Positions 17,904 through 24,556 of a stretch of DNA of 64,000 nucleotides are shown one piece after another. Below the pieces are notes generated by a model. The model saw nothing but the letters and a program-made list of their open reading frames with translations. It did not search any database and was not told where the DNA came from. This DNA comes from JACVRN01 sp963715565 (lineage in GTDB: Bacteria > Acidobacteriota > Blastocatellia > Pyrinomonadales > Pyrinomonadaceae): positions 2,170,001-2,234,000 of the forward strand of contig OY970256.1 in the NCBI GenBank assembly GCA_963715565.1, given 5' to 3'. Numbering within the stretch: the stretch's first letter is position 1; each line of letters begins with the position of its first letter. The position numbers were made by a program, and so were the translations under genes.

Positions 17904-18003
17904 ATTCACCGCCGAGACGCAGAGGACGCAGAGGGGGCGCAGAGAGTTGAATTAGTTTTCTCTGCGCTATCTCCGCGACATCTCTGCGTCTCGGCGGTGA
18001 GTC
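17904..18003. repeat. GCGCAGAG-type hairpin repeat, copy 3
   Basis: Left arm TTCACCGCCGAGACGCAGAG, right arm ending CTCTGCGTCTCGGCGGTGAG, loop around TTGAATTAGTTTT. The outermost bases vary in a compensating way (CCGAGAC against GTCTCGG), so base pairing is kept while sequence drifts. It lies in the 387-base gap between the divergent SLT-like and CAP genes; the rest of that gap shows nothing else I recognise. Confidence 0.85.
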
Positions 18004-18154
18004 CTGTCGAATCCACTATCTTCCATTGACTTACTTTTGAGTTTATCGTAAAAGCATTACACGGCTCCCGACCCGGACGGCCTCGCGCCGATTTCTTGAC
18101 CAGTAAATCGCCACGTCAACTTTCCCTTTTTGAAACAAGGAGTCTGCTTCCCCC

Positions 18155-18946
18155 ATGAAATTCGCAAACTCTCTCTTTACACGTCGCGCCAGCGCAGCCC
18201 TGCTCGCACTTTTCGCACTCTTTATCAGCCTTGTTCCTCCCGAAAGCCGCGCGCAAACGAAAAAAGAGGGCGATGGCTACGTTCTCTCCGATCTGGAAAA
18301 AGCCGTGCTTAACGAGATGAATCTGGCGCGCACGCGCCCTGCGGAATACGCCGCTTATCTTGAAGCGTGGCGCGGCTACTACAAGGGCAAAAGTTTGAAA
18401 ATCGCGGCCCGCCCTCCCGTTGACACGGTCGAAGGCGTGAGCGCGCTCGAAGAGGCTATCAATTTCATGCGCGCCCAGAGTCCGCTTCCAGCTTTGCAAG
18501 TCTCCACAGGCATGTGCATGGGCGCGAAAGACCAGTCCTTCGATCAGGCAAAGTCAGGCGAAGTAGGCCACGCCGGTTCGGACAACAGTTTTTCGTGGGA
18601 GCGCGTCGCCCGCTACGGCGAATGGCAAAAGCCTGTCAGCGAAAACATAGCCTACGACGACGGCACAGCGCGCGAGATTGTCATCAACTTGATTATCGAC
18701 GACGGCGTGCCGACGCGCGGCCACCGCCGCAACATCTTCAACTCGCTCTACATCGTCACGGGCGTCTCGTGCGGCAATCACCCGCTCTATGGCGGCATGT
18801 GCGTCTGCACCTTCGCCGGAGGGTTTACGGAAAAATCGTCCGACGCTAATCCCGCGACTCGGCCTGCGCCCGCGACCAACGCGCCTGCAACGACGACGAT
18901 GCCCGCATCCAACGGCACGGCCAGACCCGTTCCCAGAAAATTGTAG
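18155..18946 (+). CDS. Secreted CAP/SCP-domain protein
   Basis: A signal peptide (ALLALFALFISLVPPESRAQ) is followed by a CAP superfamily domain. It includes VLNEMNLARTRPAEYA, a GHAGSDNSF histidine, the ENIAYDDG segment with its Glu, and the GHRRNIFNSLYIVTGVSC closing motif. These carry the His and Glu residues that line the CAP cavity. The last 40 residues are Pro/Thr/Ala-rich, like a wall-spanning tail. Bacterial CAP proteins are secreted or periplasmic, with mostly unknown roles. A terminator follows at 19024. Confidence 0.87.
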   Translation: MKFANSLFTRRASAALLALFALFISLVPPESRAQTKKEGDGYVLSDLEKAVLNEMNLARTRPAEYAAYLEAWRGYYKGKSLKIAARPPVDTVEGVSALEEAINFMRAQSPLPALQVSTGMCMGAKDQSFDQAKSGEVGHAGSDNSFSWERVARYGEWQKPVSENIAYDDGTAREIVINLIIDDGVPTRGHRRNIFNSLYIVTGVSCGNHPLYGGMCVCTFAGGFTEKSSDANPATRPAPATNAPATTTMPASNGTARPVPRKL

Positions 18947-19023
18947 CAAAGAAAAATTCATCGCTCTCGGATGTTTCAAACGAGCAAGCGAGCGTCGCTT
19001 TAAGAGAGCGACAAGAAAGGCTC

Positions 19024-19060
19024 AAAGGAGCGCGCCTTTCATCAAGGCGCGCTCCTTTTT
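19024..19060 (+). terminator. Rho-independent terminator after the CAP gene
   Basis: AAAGGAGCGCGCCTT pairs with AAGGCGCGCTCCTTTT around a 5-base loop, and a T-run follows. The stem is flanked by A on one side and T on the other, so it can also serve the opposing SIMPL-domain gene. Confidence 0.85.
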
Positions 19061-19095
19061 CTGACCCACGGACCGTAAAACTGCCGGGCTAGAGC

Positions 19096-19845
19096 TTAAT
19101 CCACTGCGAAGCTAACGTTGACCACCGCCGTCACGTCTTTCTCAAGCGCGGTGGTGTCGTTCATCCCGTAGTCCGAGACCTCGTTGGAATCGGCGGGCGT
19201 AATCTGCATCACACCCATCTTGGCAGAGCGGACGTTGCCAATGTCGCTACCCGTGCTCGACGCGATTCTTTCCGCGCGCACCTTCGCATCCTTGGCAGCT
19301 TCGCCCAGCATCTCTATCTTCAGGTCGCCGAGCTTTGTGTAGTGATACTCGGGCGAGCCGGATTCAAGCAGGATGCCCTGATTGATTAACTCTGTCGCCT
19401 CGCGCGCCACCTGCGCGATTTTGTCCACGTCGTTCGAGCGAACTTCTATGTCCTGTTGGAGGATGTAGGCTGTAATCTGGCCCGTCTCCACCTCATTGCC
19501 CTCGCTGTCGCGACCCTTGGCCTGTATGGTCTTGGTCGTAATCGAGCTGGTGGTAATCTGATTCTCGGGTATGCCTTTCGAAATCAGATACTGCTTGACG
19601 CGCGGAACATTATCGGAAAGCGACTTGTAGGCGTCCGCCAACTGCGGGGCCTGATAACTAACGCTGGCCTTCCAGATAACTAAATCCGATTTGATACGCT
19701 TGCGGGCAGAGCCCGTGACCGTTACCGTCTGGTCGCCCTGTTTGGCGTGCGTGTAAGCCCATGCGCCGACGATGCTTGACAGCACCAGCGCCACGGCCAG
19801 CGCAAACCCGGCGTTAAATACGTGTCCGTTTCTTTCTACGCTCAT
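19096..19845 (-). CDS. SIMPL-domain (DUF541) periplasmic protein
   Basis: The start is taken at ATG 19845 (MSVERNGHVF), with GGAGG upstream. An N-terminal membrane or signal helix (FALAVALVLSSIVGAWAY) leads into a DUF541/SIMPL domain. It has VTVTGSARKRIKSDLVIWKA at the start, ENQITTSSITTKTI in the middle, and DAKVRAERIASSTGSDIGNV near the end. Relatives include BP26/OMP28 and E. coli YggE, periplasmic proteins that form ring-shaped oligomers and are linked to oxidative stress. Exact function is not established. Confidence 0.87.
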   Translation of the reverse strand: MSVERNGHVFNAGFALAVALVLSSIVGAWAYTHAKQGDQTVTVTGSARKRIKSDLVIWKASVSYQAPQLADAYKSLSDNVPRVKQYLISKGIPENQITTSSITTKTIQAKGRDSEGNEVETGQITAYILQQDIEVRSNDVDKIAQVAREATELINQGILLESGSPEYHYTKLGDLKIEMLGEAAKDAKVRAERIASSTGSDIGNVRSAKMGVMQITPADSNEVSDYGMNDTTALEKDVTAVVNVSFAVD

Positions 19846-19955
19846 AATAAGTTGGCACCTCCCAATGCCGACCTGTTGACGCAAAGCTTAAAGGATGTTT
19901 GCTTATCCCTCTATGTGGCTAACCACAGCGCGCGAGCGTGGAAAGCGACAATGAA

Positions 19956-20044
19956 AAGGCAAAAGTCAAAGTGCAAAAGGCAAAAGTGAAGATGGAAATC
20001 CAGCCCCTCTTCACTTTTGCCTTTTGCACTTTGACTTTTGCCTT
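19956..20044. repeat. Heptamer hairpin H1 (GCAAAAG units)
   Basis: A perfect 37-bp inverted repeat (19956-19992 and 20008-20044) with a 15-base loop. The left arm reads as tandem 7-mers GCAAAAG, TCAAAGT, GCAAAAG, GCAAAAG; the right arm is their reverse complement. It lies immediately after the stop of the gene at 20048. Confidence 0.95.
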
Positions 20045-20047
20045 GTT

Positions 20048-21448
20048 TCAGATTTCCCTGAGGCTTCCGGCCAGAGCGCCGACCGCCGATTCCGCCAGGT
20101 CTTTGAGCGCGCCAGCGCGGCTCATCAGGCGGAAGCGCGTGGCGACCATGTAGCCCGCGCTAAAGCCTAAGCTCGCGTCCAGCTCGCACAACTCTGCGGC
20201 CAGCGCGCGTTGCGCGGCACGCTCGAAGGCGTGTTGCAGCTCTGCGCTAGCCGCGTCCATGCCTTCGACGAGGATGACTTCAACGTCGTTGCGGCCACGG
20301 GTGCGCCGCCTCGCGTGCTCGCGAAGCCGCACGCGCGCGTCCTCCTGTATCTTGCCGGTCGAGACGACTACAAGATGCTGCGCCTCGGTGTCTATGAGCT
20401 TGTCGAGCGCGCGCGCCGCGTGCGCCGCCGCCACTTCGCCGTCTCTCAGGACAAATAGAAACGGCTCGTTGCTCACCATGACCGTCAACTGAACCTCTCC
20501 GTCCTGCGCCGTGGGCAGGATGGAAACTGCGCTGTCAGGCACGCCCAGCTCCCGCAGGACCGAGCGCAGGCGGTTCACGAGCCACGTGCTATCGGGCAGG
20601 AGCGTAGTGGCTAAATCTGTGAGCATCACTAGTTCTTCGACGCGCTCGTCGCCTATGCGTGCGCCGCATTCGCTGCACATGGCGTTGCTGGCGGTGATGA
20701 TAGTCAGCATGTCAGCCGACGGCAGACGGAAGAGAGAGCGGCCTTCCTTGCGACAACTGACCAGCACCTCGCGTTTGAGAAGCCCCACGTCCGAGAGCCT
20801 GTTGACGAGCGATTGGTTATCCGATTCGCCCGCCAGCAATTCCGCCGCGCGCCCCGCGGCCTGCGCTTCCTCTATACGCAGCAGTAGACGCCGCGCCGCT
20901 ATGTCGTCCAAGGCTTCAAGCGCGAGGCGTCTCTCGACGCCCGCTTCGCCCGTAGAGTCTTGATGAGCATCTCCGTTTAGCGAGAGAGGCCCGCGCGCTT
21001 TCCACTCTGCGGTCTCCAATGCGCCGCCTGTGGCTCCGCCTTCTTCGCGCCCGTTGTTGCGCGCGGCGTCGAGCGCGTCCGTCACATTACGGCAGAAGCC
21101 TTCGAGCCGTCTTTCCGGCTCAATCGTCTCGCGCCCGTAAATAATTCCGGCGCGCATTCCCGCCAGCTCGTCCTCCGCGTCGCCGAAGATTAAATAGAAG
21201 ACGTGGTCGTCAACGCAGAAGAGGTCGCCGCGCACGTAGAGCGAGTTTTCTTCCGTCTCGGTCCAGGCGGCGATGGCGCGCTCCATCTCCCGTGTGCGCT
21301 CCGTAGAGCCTAAAGCCTGCTCAAAGGCTGACTGGCGCGCGGCCCGTATGAGCGGGTTGAGCCCACGGTCCTCCAAACGGTCAAGGACGAGCAGCCGTGT
21401 TGCGCCGTCTACACTATGTTCTGAGGTACGGCTTGCGAAAAACAGCAT
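20048..21448 (-). CDS. Unrecognised 466-residue protein
   Basis: A long open frame with normal codon use for the region. I do not recognise the family. Residues about 195-245 (DDIAARRLLLRIEEAQAAGR to KEGRSLFRLPS) look like a winged-helix-sized unit. A single CSECG sits near residue 256 and could be half of a metal site. The C-terminal half alternates strands and helices (VQLTVMVSNEPFLFVLRDGE, QHLVVVSTGKIQEDAR, NDVEVILVEGMDAASAE). There is no signal peptide or membrane helix. It is possibly a DNA- or nucleotide-binding regulator, but this is a guess from composition. It stands alone with hairpin H1 at its 3' end. Confidence 0.65.
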   Translation of the reverse strand: MLFFASRTSEHSVDGATRLLVLDRLEDRGLNPLIRAARQSAFEQALGSTERTREMERAIAAWTETEENSLYVRGDLFCVDDHVFYLIFGDAEDELAGMRAGIIYGRETIEPERRLEGFCRNVTDALDAARNNGREEGGATGGALETAEWKARGPLSLNGDAHQDSTGEAGVERRLALEALDDIAARRLLLRIEEAQAAGRAAELLAGESDNQSLVNRLSDVGLLKREVLVSCRKEGRSLFRLPSADMLTIITASNAMCSECGARIGDERVEELVMLTDLATTLLPDSTWLVNRLRSVLRELGVPDSAVSILPTAQDGEVQLTVMVSNEPFLFVLRDGEVAAAHAARALDKLIDTEAQHLVVVSTGKIQEDARVRLREHARRRTRGRNDVEVILVEGMDAASAELQHAFERAAQRALAAELCELDASLGFSAGYMVATRFRLMSRAGALKDLAESAVGALAGSLREI

Positions 21449-21513
21449 ATCTTTCTCCTCTCTACGGGGCGCATGCTAACACGGCACACGTAAAAATTTC
21501 CATGCTGAAATGC

Positions 21514-21745
21514 ACGTCCGGGTTCAAAATGACCGGACGTGTTCCGCGACAGGACGTGTGTATGCTCATGCGTCACCACACAACGCGACGAGCCGCGTTT
21601 CTCTAAGCTCTTTTGTTCTAATCCGATACCTTGAATGTGGACTGTCACGAAACAGTCACATTGCCTCTTGTAAGAGGGGTCTTCGGCCTGTACTATGAAC
21701 TTCGCTGCCACGCGTAGTTCTGTAAGCCCCTGCAGGCAGCATTAA
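21514..21745 (+). other. Possibly structured leader upstream of the NlpC/P60 gene
   Basis: The 338-base gap before the NlpC/P60 gene has a series of hairpins: ACGTCCGG/CCGGACGT (21514-21540), GACTGT/ACAGTC (about 21640-21657), CCTCT/AGAGG with a tight loop (21664-21677), and GCTGCC/GGCAGC (about 21703-21740). AGGAG lies near 21762. The run of stems in a non-coding leader is suggestive of RNA regulation but matches no riboswitch I know. Confidence 0.35.
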
Positions 21746-21786
21746 GCAAGATAAATAAGTTAAGGAGCACGTAGTTCCCTCGACCT

Positions 21787-22392
21787 ATGTTTCATAAACT
21801 ATTCCCCTGTGCACTGATGGTCTGCCTCGTGGTGCTTTCGGTTGTCAACGTCGCCGCTCAAACAGATTCTCTGACACGCAAAACTTCCATTACCACAACC
21901 AAGGGCGGTCCACCGCGTCTGGAAACAGACCCGGTGATTATCTCTGTCGCCAAAGTTCCGGTCCAAAAGCTGTCACCCTTAACTGCTTCCAGGATTTCGC
22001 CGCAGCTTAATCAAATGCTGACAGCCGCCATTGATATGCGTATGGGCTCGCCTTACGTTTACGGTTCTTCCGGTCCTTATAGCTTCGACTGTTCAGGCTT
22101 TGTGTGGAGCGTCTTTCAATCCGCAGGCATACGCTTTGACCGCTCAAGCGCACGCTCGCTCTGGTCAAGCTTTGCGCCAGCGACGAAAGAGGAAGAGGTT
22201 CAGTTTGGCACGCTCGTTTTCTTTAGCGGCCTGACGCACGTAGGCATCGTTGCCGACGCGAACGGCTTTTATCACTCCTCGCGCAGCCAGGGCGTCATCT
22301 ACTCGCCATTTAACAAATACTGGTTGAGCCGCGTTGACGGTTTCCGCCGCGTCCCGCTCCCCGTGCAGCTACAGGTGGTGAAGGCAGAATAA
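21787..22392 (+). CDS. Secreted NlpC/P60 peptidoglycan endopeptidase
   Basis: Signal peptide at residues 1-25 (LVVLSVVNVAAQ), a 45-residue linker, then an NlpC/P60 domain. The nucleophile is in FDCSGFVWSVF, the second catalytic residue in GLTHVGIV, and the third polar residue in FYHSS. This is the Cys-His-His type triad of cell-wall gamma-D-glutamyl-diamino acid endopeptidases, acting outside the cytoplasmic membrane. The domain is complete and the protein is of normal length (201 residues). A strong terminator follows. Confidence 0.92.
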   Translation: MFHKLFPCALMVCLVVLSVVNVAAQTDSLTRKTSITTTKGGPPRLETDPVIISVAKVPVQKLSPLTASRISPQLNQMLTAAIDMRMGSPYVYGSSGPYSFDCSGFVWSVFQSAGIRFDRSSARSLWSSFAPATKEEEVQFGTLVFFSGLTHVGIVADANGFYHSSRSQGVIYSPFNKYWLSRVDGFRRVPLPVQLQVVKAE

Positions 22393-22418
22393 GACTGCGA
22401 GTATTACAGACACAGAAA

Positions 22419-22458
22419 AAGAGGCCGGAGCATGTTAAGCAACATACTCCGGCCTCTT
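22419..22458 (+). terminator. Terminator after the NlpC/P60 gene
   Basis: AAGAGGCCGGAG and CTCCGGCCTCTT form a long GC-rich stem, extended by ATGTT/AACAT around a short loop. A-rich and T-rich flanks make it potentially bidirectional. Confidence 0.88.
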
Positions 22459-22549
22459 AAATTTTCAGTTCCGTAGATTTGGGAATAGCCGCCTGAAAGA
22501 GCGTCGCCAAAGAGAGGCGTGCTCGCGTTGCGGCGCGGCTTCCCCGGTT

Positions 22550-22777
22550 TTAGCGATTATTGATTGGGGCAACGAATCCTGCGCGGTGCGTGTCGTCTTC
22601 GCGCGCTTCCCAGACCACGGCAATCTTATCAACTGCCACGTAGCCCATCCCGTGATCTTCATCTTTCAGATGAAGCACACCGTTTTCAACCTTGACCACC
22701 TCGCCGCGCAGGCTCACCGCGCCCGTGCAAATAATGTCAACCTTGCGTCCTATCATTCTGGAAAGAAAATCTTGCAT
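22550..22777 (-). CDS. Small Sm-like-fold protein
   Basis: About 75 residues: MQDFLSRMIGRKVDIICTGA followed by SLRGEVVKVENGVLHLKDED and GYVAVDKIAVVWEA. Five short strands with the central GEVVKVENGVLHL are typical of small Sm/Hfq-like or KOW-like barrels. Three in-frame ATGs compete for the start (22786, 22783, 22777). GAGGT nine bases before 22777 favours that one. The function is unknown; RNA binding is possible from the fold only. Confidence 0.6.
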   Translation of the reverse strand: MQDFLSRMIGRKVDIICTGAVSLRGEVVKVENGVLHLKDEDHGMGYVAVDKIAVVWEAREDDTHRAGFVAPINNR

Positions 22778-22806
22778 CTTCATCATACCTCTCAAAAAAA
22801 GTTTTC

Positions 22807-22932
22807 AGAGGTTAGAGGTCAGAAAAGCAATGCAAAGTGCAAAGTGCAAAATGATAAATGAAAAGAAAGAGCTTCTTTAATTTTGCCTTTTGCATTTTGC
22901 ATTCATCACTGCTTTTCTGACCTCTAACTTCT
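22807..22932. repeat. Heptamer hairpin H2 (AAAGTGC units)
   Basis: Left arm carries GAGGTTAGAGGTCAGAAAAG and then 7-mers AAAGTGC, AAAGTGC, AAAATGA, TAAATGA. The right arm mirrors it imperfectly, ending CTTTTCTGACCTCTAAC. It lies between the Sm-like gene and the YkgJ-type gene and touches the latter's stop codon. Confidence 0.85.
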
Positions 22933-23401
22933 ATTTCTCTTCATCCCACTCCCACACGACTTCGCTGCTGTTGCCGTCGGTGAGCCGTTCTTTCTTCATC
23001 TTGCGGAAAGTAATCTGCACGAGCGGGATAGTGTCCGGGTCGTCCTGCTGGCGGCGCTCGAACTGTAGCAGGTCATAATAAGCGCAGCGCTTGCGGTCAG
23101 GATACACGCGACACACGGCGGGCCGTGCGTGATAAATCGTGCAGCCGCGCGTCTCCTGGTCCAGAAACATACAGGTCTCCGGAAAAATTACGTCTTTGCG
23201 ACGACGCAGTACGCGCTCGTCGCTATGCATCTTTGTATAGCGGCGCTCGGCTGTCTCAAACGAGACTTTGAAATATTTTGCGAGACGCGTGATGTCGCGC
23301 TTGGTGACTTGCACGCGCTCGTAGATGGAGCAGCAATAGGCCGGACACTTCGAGCAATCGAAGTACGTGCGTGGTTGTTCGTCAGTAATCTTTTTCGCCA
23401 T
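22931..23401 (-). CDS. YkgJ-family cysteine-cluster protein
   Basis: A 156-residue protein with the CxxCxxxCC pattern at the start (FDCSKCPAYCC), then CMFLDQETRGCTIYHARPAVC (the CTIY-RP--C signature) and a final Cys in RKRCAYYDLL. This is the YkgJ/UPF0153 zinc- or iron-chelating family. Some members assist flagellar or metal-enzyme functions; most are uncharacterised. The deoxyhypusine-synthase-like gene ends 18 bases upstream, so the two probably share a transcript. The stop codon overlaps the edge of hairpin H2. Confidence 0.87.
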   Translation of the reverse strand: MAKKITDEQPRTYFDCSKCPAYCCSIYERVQVTKRDITRLAKYFKVSFETAERRYTKMHSDERVLRRRKDVIFPETCMFLDQETRGCTIYHARPAVCRVYPDRKRCAYYDLLQFERRQQDDPDTIPLVQITFRKMKKERLTDGNSSEVVWEWDEEK

Positions 23402-23419
23402 CTTCCCTTCAGCTCACCT

Positions 23420-24556
23420 CTAACGTCTTTTGGATTTCGCGTACTCGGATTGAAGCAACTCCATAAACTCGCCGCGCCGCTCGTAGAGCCGCTTGGGCTC
23501 GCGCGGCTCGTGCCTGGCAAGAGCATACGCCGTTATGACTGGTAATGCCACCGTCGAATCCACATAACAAACTACTGCGTCCGGCAAACGATCCGGGTCA
23601 ACTTTACCCCACGAGACTGCCTCTCCCGGCGTCGCACCGCTCAACCCACCTGTGTCCGGACGGGCGTCTGTCACCTGCAAGAAATAGTCATGCCCGCGCT
23701 CGTCAATTCCCAGAACTTCCTGAATCTGCGGCTCTGTCTGGAGCATGAAATTTTTTGGGCTGCCGCCGCCGAGGATAAAGACGGCGGACTTCCCGCCGTG
23801 CTTTTTGCCCCGGTCGCCTTTGCCGTGAATTGCGCCGCGTTTCCCAGCGAGCACAATCGCCGCCGTTTCGTTAACGTCGAGCGACGGGTCAAAAGCCAGC
23901 TTGTTGCCTTGCAGGGCTTTCGCCGCGACGTTCATCCCGATGGAAGAATCGCCCGGACTCGAAGTGTAAATCGGCACAGCGTACTCATACGCGGCAGCCA
24001 GCAGCGATTTATTTTCCAGCCCTAATTTACGCTCGCGCTCGCGCACATACTTTCCGCAGAGGTAGTGAAACTCTGCCGTGGACATCTGCTTTTGAAATTC
24101 CTCGCCTTCGATGATGCGTCGAAAGAAGGCGTCCGTATCAAGCAGCACGGAGTAATCAAAAAAGATGTCGTAGATACGCACGACCTCTTCTTCGCGCAGG
24201 ACGACGTCCGATACGCCCGCGCTGCCCTGATGCATTTCGAGCCCGATGCCGAAATGCGTGTCGTGATAAAGATTCGCGCCCGTGGAGATAATCCAATCGA
24301 CAAAGCCTGCGCGGATGAGAGGAATGAGGGCCGAGATACCAAGCCCCGCTGGCGTCAGAGCGCCCGTCAGCGAAAGCCCCACGGTCACGTCCGGCTCAAG
24401 CATCTTCTGCGTAAAGAGCAGACATGCTTCGCGCAGGCGCGCGGCGTTATAAGCGAGAAATGAATTGTCTACGAGGTCTGCGACCGTGGTGTTTGTGGCA
24501 ATCGGTTGCGGGTCAATGCGACGTCCCTGTAGAAACCGGCTTCTCTTTTTTCCCAT
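23420..24556 (-). CDS. Deoxyhypusine-synthase-like (DHS family) enzyme
   Basis: The start is placed at ATG 24556 (MGKKRSRFLQ), after TGGAGGA; it overlaps the end of the aminopeptidase gene by 44 bases. The 378-residue protein has the NAD-binding DHS fold: VGLSLTGALTPAGLG, VDWIISTGANLYHD, YTSSPGDSSIGMN, and SGATPGEAVSWGKV. The last carries the Lys (318) that in human DHS forms the enzyme-spermidine imine. Bacteria lack eIF5A, so hypusine formation is not expected. Characterised bacterial relatives make homospermidine or act on other amines, so a polyamine reaction is the best inference. The region of the human active-site His is not conserved (PKNFMLQ). Confidence 0.85.
   Translation of the reverse strand: MGKKRSRFLQGRRIDPQPIATNTTVADLVDNSFLAYNAARLREACLLFTQKMLEPDVTVGLSLTGALTPAGLGISALIPLIRAGFVDWIISTGANLYHDTHFGIGLEMHQGSAGVSDVVLREEEVVRIYDIFFDYSVLLDTDAFFRRIIEGEEFQKQMSTAEFHYLCGKYVRERERKLGLENKSLLAAAYEYAVPIYTSSPGDSSIGMNVAAKALQGNKLAFDPSLDVNETAAIVLAGKRGAIHGKGDRGKKHGGKSAVFILGGGSPKNFMLQTEPQIQEVLGIDERGHDYFLQVTDARPDTGGLSGATPGEAVSWGKVDPDRLPDAVVCYVDSTVALPVITAYALARHEPREPKRLYERRGEFMELLQSEYAKSKRR

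Noticed and set aside
21610..21786. c-di-AMP (ydaO) riboswitch before the NlpC/P60 gene
   Set aside because: The conserved segments of that riboswitch are not present; only generic stems are seen.
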